64,000 nt of DNA from CAYNUJ01 sp964573255 (GTDB taxonomy: Bacteria > Bacteroidota > Ignavibacteria > Ignavibacteriales > Melioribacteraceae). Position 1 is the stretch's first letter. Each line of letters opens with the position of its first letter. This document shows positions 17,024-26,485 of the stretch, in pieces. The stretch covers positions 4,713-68,712 of the forward strand of contig CAZNJB010000020.1 in NCBI GenBank assembly GCA_964573255.1, given 5' to 3'. The translations under genes and the position numbers were made by a program. Below the pieces are notes generated by a model. It had not been told where the DNA came from. It made no database searches and saw nothing but the letters and a program-made list of their open reading frames with translations.

Positions 17024-18217
17024 ATGCCGGTATCAGAAAGGATTCAAAAAGTAGCAGCAAGTCAAACAATGAAGATTTCTGCAAAAGCAATTGAGTTGAG
17101 AGCGGAAGGGAAAGACGTAATTAACTTAAGTGTGGGTGAACCTGATTTTCCGACGCCAGAAAACGTTAAAAATGCAGCAATTCGCGCAATCAATGACAAT
17201 AAAACATTATATACAATTAATGCCGGCATTGTAGAGCTGAGAAAAGCAATTTCCGATAAATTGAAAAATGATAACGGATTGGATTATTCTATTGACGAAA
17301 TTATCGTTTCCAACGGAGCAAAACATAGCTTGTTTAACGTTATTCAAGTAATAGTTAATGAAGGGGACGAAGTGATTGTTCCTGCACCGTATTGGGTTTC
17401 ATATCCTAATATGGTTAGTTTAGCCGGAGGAAAATCGGTGGTTATTGATTCGGATGAAAGTACCGGATTCAGAATAACAGCCGAACAATTAAAAAATGCT
17501 ATTTCATCTAAAACAAAAGCTTTGATATTATGCAATCCCTCAAATCCTACGGGTGCTGCATATCCTAAAGAAGAACTTGAAGCACTGTTGGAAGTAATTC
17601 GTGCACACGATTTTTATATTGTAGTCGATGAAATCTATGAAAAACTCGTTTACGATAATTTCGCTTTTACCAGTTTTCCATCTTTAGCTCCGGATTTACG
17701 CGAAAGGATTATTCTCGTTAACGGTGTTTCAAAAGCCTATGCAATGACGGGCTGGCGAATTGGTTATACTGCTGCACCAAAGGAAATTATTGCCGGAATT
17801 AATAAAATACAGAGTCACAGCACATCCAACGCTTCGAGTATTTCTCAATATGCCGCATTAGAGGCTTTGGTTGGTCCTCAAGACGCTGTGGAAAATATGC
17901 GAATTCATTTCGAAAAAAGACGCGATTATTTCTACTCTGCGATTGATGAAATTCCCGGTTTCAATTGTCCGAAACCGGAAGGAGCATTTTATCTTTTCCC
18001 CAATGTCTCCGGATTGTTCGGTAAATCGTATAATGACAGAGTAATTAACAATTCATTTGATTTGGCGATGTTTCTTATCGATGAAGCTTTGGTTGCAACT
18101 GTACCCGGAAGCGCTTTTGGCGCAGAAGGATATTTAAGATTGTCCTATGCTACTTCGATGGAAAATCTTGAAGAGGCTGTTAAGAGAATTAAGGAAGTTA
18201 CGGCTAAATTAAGTTAA
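17024..18217 (+). CDS. class I pyridoxal-phosphate aminotransferase (aspartate aminotransferase type)
   Basis: A 397-residue fold-type I aminotransferase of the bacterial Ib aspartate aminotransferase group. The PLP lysine is in VNGVSKAYAMTGWRIGY; NPSNPTGAAYP carries the cofactor-contacting Asn, and the C-terminal Arg that binds the substrate alpha-carboxylate is in GYLRLSYAT. It also shows SVGEPDFPTPENV, typical of this subgroup. It probably makes aspartate from oxaloacetate and glutamate; use of prephenate or aromatic substrates is possible. It overlaps aroE by nine bases in convergent orientation. Confidence 0.9.
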   Translation: MPVSERIQKVAASQTMKISAKAIELRAEGKDVINLSVGEPDFPTPENVKNAAIRAINDNKTLYTINAGIVELRKAISDKLKNDNGLDYSIDEIIVSNGAKHSLFNVIQVIVNEGDEVIVPAPYWVSYPNMVSLAGGKSVVIDSDESTGFRITAEQLKNAISSKTKALILCNPSNPTGAAYPKEELEALLEVIRAHDFYIVVDEIYEKLVYDNFAFTSFPSLAPDLRERIILVNGVSKAYAMTGWRIGYTAAPKEIIAGINKIQSHSTSNASSISQYAALEALVGPQDAVENMRIHFEKRRDYFYSAIDEIPGFNCPKPEGAFYLFPNVSGLFGKSYNDRVINNSFDLAMFLIDEALVATVPGSAFGAEGYLRLSYATSMENLEEAVKRIKEVTAKLS

Positions 18218-19087
18218 CATATAGGATTCTAAGGTTTTATAAATCTTTTCAGTATCCATTTTTTCGCCGGTCCAAAGTTCGAAAGAACGTGCGCCTTGTT
18301 CCACAAACATTCTTAATCCGTTTAAGGTTTTTGCTCCCTTCTCTTCGGCTAGTTGTAGGAATTTAGTCTTAAGTGGATTGTAGACAACGTCAAATACCAA
18401 TTGGTTATCGTTAAATGCATCTGACGTAGCAACAGGGCTATCGTCAATTTCTGGCGCCATTCCGATTGAGGTTGTATTCACGATTAATTTACTCGAATTA
18501 AAAACTTCATTCAAATCCGGCGGAACCAATTCAAAAGTCTTTATATTGTTGAAAATCATTTTTTCGGAGATGTAATCCTTTAAGCTCTCGGCTTTTTCCA
18601 CAGTACGATTAATTATATTGATTTGTTCCGGATTGAAATGCCGTATTAAAGTATAAAGAACGCTTCTAGCAGCTCCTCCGGAGCCAATTACTGAAACTGT
18701 TGAGCCATTCAATTCATCTTTATACTCTTCGAGTGTTGCAAACACTCCGTTAACATCAGTATTATATCCCCGCAGCACTCCGTTTTCATTCACAATAGTA
18801 TTTACAGCACCTATAACGCTCGCTTCTTCCGAGATATCGTTCAGGTACTGCATAATTTTCTCTTTGTGAGGAATGGTAACATTTAATCCAACGATTTGTA
18901 ATGCAACTACTCCTTTGAGAGCGTCTTTTAAATTAGACTCGGGTACGTCGAATGGCAGATATATAAAATCCATTCCGGCGAGTTCCATGGATAAATTATG
19001 CATTAATGGGGAATAAGAATGCCTAATTGGATGACCGATTACACCGATCAATTTAGTATTATGGTTAAACTTGTTATATGAGATCAT
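18209..19087 (-). CDS. aroE: shikimate dehydrogenase
   Basis: AroE reduces 3-dehydroshikimate to shikimate with NADPH in aromatic and chorismate synthesis, and so feeds the menaquinone operon at the window start. The 292-residue protein has HPIRHSYSPLMHN for substrate binding, the catalytic Lys in NVTIPHKEKIM, YNTDVNG, and the dinucleotide-binding GSGGAARSVLYTL. The NRTVEKAESL segment in place of NRT-x-x-R/K suggests NADP. Its ATG overlaps the stop of the TPR gene (ATGA), so the two genes are co-transcribed. Confidence 0.94.
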   Translation of the reverse strand: MISYNKFNHNTKLIGVIGHPIRHSYSPLMHNLSMELAGMDFIYLPFDVPESNLKDALKGVVALQIVGLNVTIPHKEKIMQYLNDISEEASVIGAVNTIVNENGVLRGYNTDVNGVFATLEEYKDELNGSTVSVIGSGGAARSVLYTLIRHFNPEQINIINRTVEKAESLKDYISEKMIFNNIKTFELVPPDLNEVFNSSKLIVNTTSIGMAPEIDDSPVATSDAFNDNQLVFDVVYNPLKTKFLQLAEEKGAKTLNGLRMFVEQGARSFELWTGEKMDTEKIYKTLESYMLT

Positions 19088-20520
19088 TTTTTCTTGTTCA
19101 ACGAATCCGATTTATTAATATTAGTTGTTACAGAAAAGGTTCCGAAGAAAGGAAGATCTTCGGAAATTTTTTCTTTATATCGAGGATCAATCGAAATAGC
19201 TTTAAGCAAAGATGAATAGGCCTCTTCTTTTTTGTTTAAAAGGAAATTTGCTTTAGCGATTCCGTAAAATGAATTAGCATGTTTTTTATTGAATCGGAGA
19301 CATTTTGCATAATATGCCTTCGCTTCTTCGAATCGCCCTAAATTAATTAATGTTTCGGCAAGTTGAAAATTCGCTTTAAAATTGTCGGGTTCCATATTGA
19401 CAATAGTAGTATAGGATTCGACAGCTTCATCGTAACGTAAAAGAAAACTTTCAATTTCTGCCTTTTGCAGCCATGCATCTCTATGATCCGGTTTAAGTGC
19501 AATTGCCGCTTCAAGATCATCTAAAGCTAAATGATAATCTTTTAATTTATAATAACAAACACCTCTGGAATAATAAGCGTCTGCAAAATCAATATCCAAA
19601 CGAATAGCTCTGGAATAGTAATAAATGGCTTTATCTAATTCACCCAAATCGTCATGTACTTGTCCCAAATTAAAAACAATCGATTCATCGTCGGGATCTA
19701 ATTTAGCCGCTTTATTAAAATACCTCTGTGCTTTTTTCAGTCTGCCTAAATTTGCATAAGCAACTCCGGCATTAAACCAGCAGCTGCTAAAATCTTCATT
19801 GAGTGCGAGGGACATTTCGAAAAGATCTGCGGCTTTTTCATATTCTCCCATACGCAATAAAACAATGGCTTTGTTATACCACCCGGTCGAGCTGTATGGT
19901 TCTACATCTAAATAATGATCGTATGCGTTTAATGCATCTTCAAATCTATCGAGCGATTCATAGCAGAATCCCAATTCGTACCATGCTTCGGCATGTTGAT
20001 TTTCAATTTCAACAACTTTAGTCAAATAATGGATTGCGGTTGAATAATCGTCCTTCCTTTCATAAAGAACGCCAAGACCGAAGAGCGCTTCGATATTTTC
20101 GGGATCTATTTGAATTGCGCTTGTCAGTGATTCTACCGCTTCATCGAAAAGTCCGACATTCTCTTCCGCAATCGATTTGTTTATCAGAATCTCCACATCA
20201 TTCGGATTGAGTGTAACCGCTTTAACGAAGCATGTGTATGCTTCTTCGTGCTCAAAAATATTATTTAGAAGCATTCCTTTATAAAGCCAATATTCCGAAT
20301 TATAGGAGGCGATTTCGAGGAGCGAATCGATTAGAGTTATTCCCTCGTGCACAAAATCGTAATCAATACAAAGTTGCACAGTTTCTTCAATATATTCTAT
20401 AAACGAGAAAGTTTGACCGGAGGAGATGTATTCCGTGCACGTATCCACCCGGCGTTTGATTTCTTCATCGTCTAAAAATGTGTTTTCGTTCTCTTCGGGG
20501 AATAATTCCGAGAAATCCAT
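19084..20520 (-). CDS. tetratricopeptide-repeat protein
   Basis: A 478-residue cytoplasmic protein made almost wholly of about eleven 34-residue TPR units from residue 40 onward; typical repeats end in LDPDDE, LNPNDVE, IDPENIEA and LKPDHRDAW. There is no signal peptide or membrane helix. TPR arrays bind partner proteins; this one is of the acidic NrfG/Sel1-unlike superhelical type with no extra catalytic domain. It is the upstream gene of a two-gene unit with aroE, but I see no functional link. Convergent and divergent neighbours give no further hint. Confidence 0.85.
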   Translation of the reverse strand: MDFSELFPEENENTFLDDEEIKRRVDTCTEYISSGQTFSFIEYIEETVQLCIDYDFVHEGITLIDSLLEIASYNSEYWLYKGMLLNNIFEHEEAYTCFVKAVTLNPNDVEILINKSIAEENVGLFDEAVESLTSAIQIDPENIEALFGLGVLYERKDDYSTAIHYLTKVVEIENQHAEAWYELGFCYESLDRFEDALNAYDHYLDVEPYSSTGWYNKAIVLLRMGEYEKAADLFEMSLALNEDFSSCWFNAGVAYANLGRLKKAQRYFNKAAKLDPDDESIVFNLGQVHDDLGELDKAIYYYSRAIRLDIDFADAYYSRGVCYYKLKDYHLALDDLEAAIALKPDHRDAWLQKAEIESFLLRYDEAVESYTTIVNMEPDNFKANFQLAETLINLGRFEEAKAYYAKCLRFNKKHANSFYGIAKANFLLNKKEEAYSSLLKAISIDPRYKEKISEDLPFFGTFSVTTNINKSDSLNKKK

Positions 20521-20607
20521 AATACTCCATTAAGTTTAACTGAAAATCTATCACACTCGAATCATAAAATCAAGTTGATTTTAACAAATGATTTTTTAGG
20601 GGGAAGA

Positions 20608-21792
20608 TTAATTTAAAAATTCTGCGCCCTCAGAGAATTTTATTTTGCTGATTTCTAATTCAGAGTCGTATTTCTGCCGGTAAATCGTTGAAATTTTATC
20701 GATAAATTCATCTGAATTTTCTTTTTTCACAATGTGATAGGCACTTCTCCTTGGTGAACAGCTAATCATTTTGCTGCCGATTACGCCGGGTAATTCTTTT
20801 GAATTATTTACTATGAAATTTAAGTGTTCTGTGCTTAGATCATAATCTTCATTTAAACTATTGTGTGAATCAAAAATTAATTTGCCGAACTCTTTTAATT
20901 TTTTCTTTTCAATGTTTTTTATAGCTTCTTCAACTCTCTTTCTTTCTGTTACATTGTAATAACATCTTTTGTATACCAATCTGGGGATCATATGTATATG
21001 TTGTTTGAGAAAATCTAATTTTACGTCTCTTAAATTTTTAATTCCCCAAATGTAAAGACGCAAACCTTTCACTCCAACTTGGCATTCTTCTATTCTTTCA
21101 TTGCAAATTGCCGAGGGATTTTTTATATCTATTTGCGTATCGGTAAGAATTATCCGATAATTTTCTGTGGGGAACGGAATAAAATCAGGATGATCTTTTC
21201 TTAAATCGGTTAGCACCAATGATTTTGGTGGATTAAGAAAAGCTGTAAAATGATGACCCCTGTTGGAAATCAATTCAATTATTTGTTTTTCCGTTCCCTG
21301 AGTAATGTTTACCAAGTCGATTTCTGAATATTGGAATCCATAAGCTTCCTTGAAGGCTTTCAAGAAAGCGGAGCCTAAAGCCGCATATCTTCCCAAACCC
21401 AGACAAACAGGTATATCAACATCCACCAATGCATCGAAGCCGAATTTTTTGCCTTCTCTTTCTTCCAAGTTATCTATCAATTCAATTAAATATTCAAACA
21501 CCCAATCCTTTTTCAATGCGGCTAATTCATCTTTCGACACCGATAAATTGTATAATGTATCGTTAAACAATAAATTCTTTTGTGTGTCTTTTCTCCTGGA
21601 AAAAATAACACTTACATATTTTTGAACCGCTGAGGATAATAATATTCCATCGTTGTAATGTGTGTGATCTCCCAGAAACATAATGCTTGCAGGTGAGATT
21701 TTAATTATTGCTCCCTTCGATGGTTTGAATGTATTGAAAAAAGATTTTTCTAATTCACTAATTTGGGGAAGTAGCCTCTTTTTGTTTTTCAT
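20608..21792 (-). CDS. galactokinase-like GHMP-family protein, probably catalytically inactive
   Basis: A 394-residue protein aligned with galactokinase over its length: the signature region appears as FLGDHTHYNDGILLSSAV (residues 39-56) and the C-terminal GHMP domain is recognisable. Key residues are altered. The Arg of the APGRVN motif is Ser36, GEHTDY is GDHTHY, the ATP loop GLSSSAALE is GLGRYAALG (residues 132-140), the catalytic Asp of the GIMDQ motif is absent in NRGHHFTAF, and the final GGGFGG loop is CSPRRS. The reading frame is intact, so the protein is probably used, perhaps as a sugar sensor or regulator (inference). A true kinase of another substrate is the alternative. Confidence 0.75.
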   Translation of the reverse strand: MKNKKRLLPQISELEKSFFNTFKPSKGAIIKISPASIMFLGDHTHYNDGILLSSAVQKYVSVIFSRRKDTQKNLLFNDTLYNLSVSKDELAALKKDWVFEYLIELIDNLEEREGKKFGFDALVDVDIPVCLGLGRYAALGSAFLKAFKEAYGFQYSEIDLVNITQGTEKQIIELISNRGHHFTAFLNPPKSLVLTDLRKDHPDFIPFPTENYRIILTDTQIDIKNPSAICNERIEECQVGVKGLRLYIWGIKNLRDVKLDFLKQHIHMIPRLVYKRCYYNVTERKRVEEAIKNIEKKKLKEFGKLIFDSHNSLNEDYDLSTEHLNFIVNNSKELPGVIGSKMISCSPRRSAYHIVKKENSDEFIDKISTIYRQKYDSELEISKIKFSEGAEFLN

Positions 21793-21894
21793 TTTATCTT
21801 TCGGTTTAATTTATTAATACAAAGTTATAATCCGGCGCCGATAGATTCTATTATTTCTATTTTAAGAATCATTAAAATAAATTAATATTTACTT

Positions 21895-22758
21895 CTAAAC
21901 TAAATTTTTAAATCTTTCTTGTATCCTGTCGATAGTAATAGGAGCCGAACCTTCGTAATGGTTATTTACATTGACGTAAACGTCAATATCCATATTCAAT
22001 ATTTCATTGATCATTATTGCCAGTTTATCCAACTCTGAATCCTTAGGTAAAACTATTCTGTCCCAAATCTCATTTGTCAATTTTTCGATATTTGTTCTAT
22101 CCGGTCCGTGCAGTCGTATTATTACCGGGCTGAGCAAATAATGTTTGAATTTGTCAAAAACTTCAAAAACAGGTGGCATATAATATCCCTGAAGGAAAAC
22201 ATGGGATAAATTATTTTCCTTCAAGAATTCAAAATATGCTCTGTTCAAATAGTTTGGATTTCGAGTTTCTACTGCATAAATAAAATTATCAGAACGTTTT
22301 TGTATAAAGTTTTGAAACAATGCTTGAAAGTGCTGTTGACTCGGCATTTTTTGTTTATTCAAATATTCGAATTGAAACATCAAAGGGCCGAGATTAGGCT
22401 TTAAAGGATCGATTGTTTTTAAAAATTCTTTCATTAATTCATTCGAAAGAAAATATGGATTTTCTTCAAGCGGATCTTTTTTATTCCTTTTATAAAAGTG
22501 TGTAAGTGTAATATTATTAGGGAGTTTGATAGAGAATTTAAACTCCTTGGGGATTGAATTTTTATATTCCTCCACAGTTTTTGGGTTTGGTAGTTTAACG
22601 CCCGATTTTCCAAGCGACCAAAACCATTGATCAATTTCTACTGTGTTGTAAATCCTTGAATATTCCTCAAGATAATTGATTTTACTCTCCATTGAGTAAA
22701 CTTTACCTCGCCAGGAATCATATTTCCAACTGCAAGTTCCAATGCGTAGTTTTGCCAT
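21895..22758 (-). CDS. DUF72 (YecE-like) protein
   Basis: A 287-residue cytoplasmic protein of the DUF72/COG1801 family, a TIM-barrel fold of unknown activity. Typical segments are RIGTCSWKYDSWRGKVY at the start, YSRIYNTVEIDQWFW, FKFSIKLPN, LGPLMFQFEY, YAVETRNPNYL and the late DVYVNVNNHYEGSAP. Length is normal. It is monocistronic, divergent from trkA with 98 bases between. No experimental function is established for the family, so none is assigned. Confidence 0.88.
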   Translation of the reverse strand: MAKLRIGTCSWKYDSWRGKVYSMESKINYLEEYSRIYNTVEIDQWFWSLGKSGVKLPNPKTVEEYKNSIPKEFKFSIKLPNNITLTHFYKRNKKDPLEENPYFLSNELMKEFLKTIDPLKPNLGPLMFQFEYLNKQKMPSQQHFQALFQNFIQKRSDNFIYAVETRNPNYLNRAYFEFLKENNLSHVFLQGYYMPPVFEVFDKFKHYLLSPVIIRLHGPDRTNIEKLTNEIWDRIVLPKDSELDKLAIMINEILNMDIDVYVNVNNHYEGSAPITIDRIQERFKNLV

Positions 22759-22856
22759 TTTTTATTATTTTTAATTGTTTGTCCTTCTGAATTTATTAAA
22801 TTTAGTTAAATTGTTTTAATACTCAGAATAATTTTGATTAATTAGGAATATAATAT

Positions 22857-24200
22857 ATGAAAATATTAATGGCAGGCGCTGGAGAAGTAGGTTATCATCT
22901 TGCAAAACAATTATCAGTAGAAGAACATGATATTACTGTTGTTGATATAAACGCCGATGCCTTATCGAGGGTAGATTCTGCATGTGATGTAATGACAGTT
23001 GAAGGAAGCAGTACTTCCATAAGTATATTGCGAGGAGCCGGGATAGAAGATACGGATCTTCTTGTTGCGGTTACTTCTTCTGAAATCACTAATGTGAACA
23101 CGGCAATTTTGGGTAAAAAATTAGGCGCTAAAAAGACTATTGCCCGTGTTGCAAGTGGGGAGATAGTTAGTGATGAGAATAGAGGTATTTATACTTCATT
23201 GGGAATAGATTATTTGATTTATCCCGAAGAGTTGGCTTCGAGAGAAGTAAAAAAATTAATTGAACGTTCGGCAGCTACGGATATTCATGAATTTGAAGAC
23301 GGTAAATTATCACTCATTGGATTGAAATTAGACCGGAATACAAAACTGAGTCGTAAAACATTGTTCCAGATAGCTGAGGAATACAAACATCTCAAATTTA
23401 GAATTGTGGCAATTCACAGGGGAATGAATACTTTAATTCCATCTGGTAACGATATTCTGCTTCCTGCAGATCAGATATTTGTTATTACGACCCCTGACAG
23501 TATTGATGAATTTATTGCTCTTTCTGGGCAAAAAGATGTAAAAGTAAACAATATTATGATACTTGGCGGGGGAAGAATAGGTAGAAAATCCGCAAAATTA
23601 CTCGAAGAAGATAATTTGAACATCAAGCTAATTGAATCTAATAGAGACAGAACCTTTGAGCTTGCAGATTATTTGGATAAAACGCTGGTTATTCAAGGTG
23701 ATGGCAGGGATATAGATCTTTTGGCGCAAGAGGGTATTATTGACATGGATGCTTTCATTGCGGTTACAAATGATGCTGAGACAAATATTATTACTTGTTT
23801 GATGGCAAAGCACCTTGGCGTATCCAAAACAATCGCTTTGGTGGAAAATGTAGATTATATCGCTCTTACACAAACAATCGGTTTGGATTCGTTAATCAAT
23901 AAAAAATTAATCGCCGCAAATAATATATCGCGTTTTATTAGACGTGCAAATATTGTATCCATTGCTACTTTGCAGGGAATTGATGCAGATGCTGTTGAAT
24001 ATGTAGCTAGAGAAAACTCTCCGATTACTAAAAAACCGATTAAGAAAATCAACTTCCCCGAAGGTGTTATAATCGGTGGATATGTTAGAAACGGAGAAGG
24101 GGATATTGTTACCGGCGATACGCATATTAATCCGGGCGATAAAGTGGTGGTTTTTGGATTGCCCGACTCAATCAAAAAAGCCGAAAAATTATTTCAATGA
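22857..24200 (+). CDS. trkA: Trk system potassium uptake protein TrkA
   Basis: TrkA is the cytoplasmic NAD(H)- or ATP-binding ring that gates the TrkH potassium channel. The 447-residue protein has the usual two RCK modules: the first Rossmann domain starts MKILMAGAGEVGYHLAKQL, followed by a TrkA-C domain ending near residue 220; the second starts NIMILGGGRIGRKSAKLL near residue 232 and ends in a second TrkA-C domain (GDKVVVFGLPDSIKKAEKL). The stop overlaps the trkH ATG by four bases, consistent with equal expression. Confidence 0.96.
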   Translation: MKILMAGAGEVGYHLAKQLSVEEHDITVVDINADALSRVDSACDVMTVEGSSTSISILRGAGIEDTDLLVAVTSSEITNVNTAILGKKLGAKKTIARVASGEIVSDENRGIYTSLGIDYLIYPEELASREVKKLIERSAATDIHEFEDGKLSLIGLKLDRNTKLSRKTLFQIAEEYKHLKFRIVAIHRGMNTLIPSGNDILLPADQIFVITTPDSIDEFIALSGQKDVKVNNIMILGGGRIGRKSAKLLEEDNLNIKLIESNRDRTFELADYLDKTLVIQGDGRDIDLLAQEGIIDMDAFIAVTNDAETNIITCLMAKHLGVSKTIALVENVDYIALTQTIGLDSLINKKLIAANNISRFIRRANIVSIATLQGIDADAVEYVARENSPITKKPIKKINFPEGVIIGGYVRNGEGDIVTGDTHINPGDKVVVFGLPDSIKKAEKLFQ

Positions 24201-25645
24201 TTCACACCGCAGTAATATTTAGTATTATTGGGTTTCTGCTGCTATTGGAAGGTATCTTCATAATGACCGGAATTCCGTTTTCGCTTTATTATGGAGATAA
24301 CGATATTATGCCGTTGTTGTTAAGCGGTGGAATAACCTCCGGAGTTGGGGCGCTGATGTTTTTCCCTAATAGAAAAATAGAGAAGGATATTCGGAAAAGG
24401 GAAGGTTACCTGGTTGTTTCTCTCGGTTGGATATTTATGTCGATATTTGGTGCTATTCCTTTTGTTATTCATGGTTCTATCCCTTCTTTTACGGATGCCT
24501 TTTTCGAAACTATGTCCGGCTTCACTACCACGGGGGCTTCAATATTGAATAATATTGAAGCGATTCCTCACGGCTTATTATATTGGCGAAGTCTTACTCA
24601 GTGGCTTGGTGGAATGGGTATAATAGTTTTGTCGCTGGCAATACTTCCAATATTGGGAATTGGAGGTATGCAGCTTTTTGTTGCGGAAGTCCCTGGTCCC
24701 AGTAAAGATAAAATTCATCCTAGAATTAAAGAAACAGCCAAAAGATTATGGGGCATTTACGCTATCTTTACGGTTGCAGAAACAGGGTTACTTTATTTAG
24801 GCGGAATGAGTTTTTTTGATGCTATCAATCATTCATTTACAACTATGGCAACTGGCGGTTTTTCCACCAAACAAGCAAGCATTGCCGCCTTCGACAATCC
24901 TTTCATTCACTATGTTATTATTATTTTTATGTTTGCTGCAGGAATGAATTTTACCCTTCACTATAAACTTTTACATGCCGATTATAAAAGCTTCTTCAGT
25001 AATGATGAATTTAAGTTTTATACCAAAATGATTCTCTCCGTCGGTATTGTAATAGGAATAGTGCATATAATTACCGACTATGCAGGAGTGGAGAAATCAT
25101 TCAGGGATTCATTATTTCAAACCGTTTCAATTATTACAACAACGGGTTATGTGACGGCAGATTATGAGTTGTGGGGAGCGTTCTTTCAATTGTTATTCTT
25201 TCTGCTTTTATTTACCGGCGGTTGTGCGGGCTCTACAGGTGGCGGAATAAAAATGGTAAGACATTTAATCCTTCTAAGAAACAGTTTCCAGGAGCTTCGC
25301 AGGTTAATACATCCAAGAGCAATTATTCCCGTACGATTCAACCATGTATCTGTTTCCCCTGAAAACATTTCCAACATTCAGGCTTTTTTCCTTTTTTACA
25401 TTACAATCTTTATTGTTGGCACTTTGCTTATGTCTTTACTTGGCTTGGATTTCTTATCATCGATGGGGTCAGTAGCTACATCATTGGGTAATGTGGGGCC
25501 GGCTATTGGCAGTGTTGGACCGAGTTATAATTTTGCTCACATTCCGGATATGGGTAAATGGATACTTTCGGTATTAATGTTATTAGGGAGACTGGAATTA
25601 TTTACTGTTTTAATCATTTTTTCTCCCTCATTCTGGAAAAAATAA
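24197..25645 (+). CDS. trkH: Trk system potassium channel subunit TrkH
   Basis: TrkH is the membrane channel subunit for K+ uptake, 482 aa with four pore repeats. The four selectivity-filter segments are visible in order: FTTTGASIL, MATGGFSTK, ITTTGYVTAD and LGNVGPAIG. The intramembrane helix region GCAGSTGGGIKMVRHLIL is also conserved. Partner of trkA through the ATGA overlap. K+ uptake through this system usually depends on membrane potential. Confidence 0.96.
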   Translation: MIHTAVIFSIIGFLLLLEGIFIMTGIPFSLYYGDNDIMPLLLSGGITSGVGALMFFPNRKIEKDIRKREGYLVVSLGWIFMSIFGAIPFVIHGSIPSFTDAFFETMSGFTTTGASILNNIEAIPHGLLYWRSLTQWLGGMGIIVLSLAILPILGIGGMQLFVAEVPGPSKDKIHPRIKETAKRLWGIYAIFTVAETGLLYLGGMSFFDAINHSFTTMATGGFSTKQASIAAFDNPFIHYVIIIFMFAAGMNFTLHYKLLHADYKSFFSNDEFKFYTKMILSVGIVIGIVHIITDYAGVEKSFRDSLFQTVSIITTTGYVTADYELWGAFFQLLFFLLLFTGGCAGSTGGGIKMVRHLILLRNSFQELRRLIHPRAIIPVRFNHVSVSPENISNIQAFFLFYITIFIVGTLLMSLLGLDFLSSMGSVATSLGNVGPAIGSVGPSYNFAHIPDMGKWILSVLMLLGRLELFTVLIIFSPSFWKK

Positions 25646-25700
25646 ATTTTCAAATTTCGTATATTGGCAATTATATTCATTATGAATTAGGTAATTCTTG

Positions 25701-26468
25701 ATGCGGCTAAAGCTCCTATTATCACTATTAATATTATTCAGTATAAAATTATCTGCTCAAAAAATATATTTTGCCGGCGGTGTTACTAACGACGGAACTC
25801 CGTTAAGTGTTGTTAAGTCCTTAGAAATTGATCCCGCGGGTAATTATCTATATATAGTCCTCAATAATGAAGACAGACCGTTAAATTGCGACTTACTCTA
25901 TTTATTTGTTGATAAATTCGTAGGTACTGTTTATGAACCTTTCGATTCTAAAGTAATAAAGGTAGATTCAAATGCAACTTGGGCGTCGTTCAATTATAAA
26001 TTTATTGAGCCGGGTGACTATAAAATTTACTTCCTCAATATGAGGCAAAAAAAGATTGCCGAAGCTGACTTTACCGTAAAATTAAAAGAGCAATTTGTTA
26101 CCGAAAGGCGTACTGTTACCAGCAGTTATTACGACTACTGTCAATTTGTATTTTGTGAAATTGTTTTGGGGGGTAAACCAGTTAGAATTAAAAGTAGGGC
26201 TTATACTAAAAAGAACCAAGGTTTAATGTATGCCTATATAAATAACGGTGCTCCTTTGAATACTGAAATTATAATCGTAGATATATGGAAACGGGGTGAA
26301 AATTCTTTCGACTACGATGAGTTTGTGGAAACAAAAAAATTCAAAGTTGAGCCGGATTGGCCGGATACGTATTTTAAATATCAATTCAAACAACCCGGCA
26401 GTTATAAATTTACGGTTTATAACCAAAACGAAGTAATTATGTGTAAAAATTATATTACGGTTTATTAA
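25701..26468 (+). CDS. hypothetical exported protein
   Basis: A 255-residue protein with a cleavable signal peptide ending at KLSAQ (about residue 19). The mature part seems to be two beta-sandwich repeats: DGTPLSVVKSLEIDPAGNYLYIVLNN and GGKPVRIKSRAYTKKNQGLMYAYINN start comparable units, each ending in a Pro-Gly-x-Tyr-Lys segment (EPGDYKIYFLN and QPGSYKFTVYN). This duplication suggests an immunoglobulin-like fold. I do not recognise the family. Start at the ATG at 25701 preceded by AGGT. It lies between trkH and rfbA with small gaps and may share their transcript. Confidence 0.7.
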   Translation: MRLKLLLSLLILFSIKLSAQKIYFAGGVTNDGTPLSVVKSLEIDPAGNYLYIVLNNEDRPLNCDLLYLFVDKFVGTVYEPFDSKVIKVDSNATWASFNYKFIEPGDYKIYFLNMRQKKIAEADFTVKLKEQFVTERRTVTSSYYDYCQFVFCEIVLGGKPVRIKSRAYTKKNQGLMYAYINNGAPLNTEIIIVDIWKRGENSFDYDEFVETKKFKVEPDWPDTYFKYQFKQPGSYKFTVYNQNEVIMCKNYITVY

Positions 26469-26485
26469 ATAACAAAGGGTGAAAA

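Noticed and set aside
20608..21792. Functional galactokinase
   Set aside because: All catalytic and ATP-loop residues are altered.
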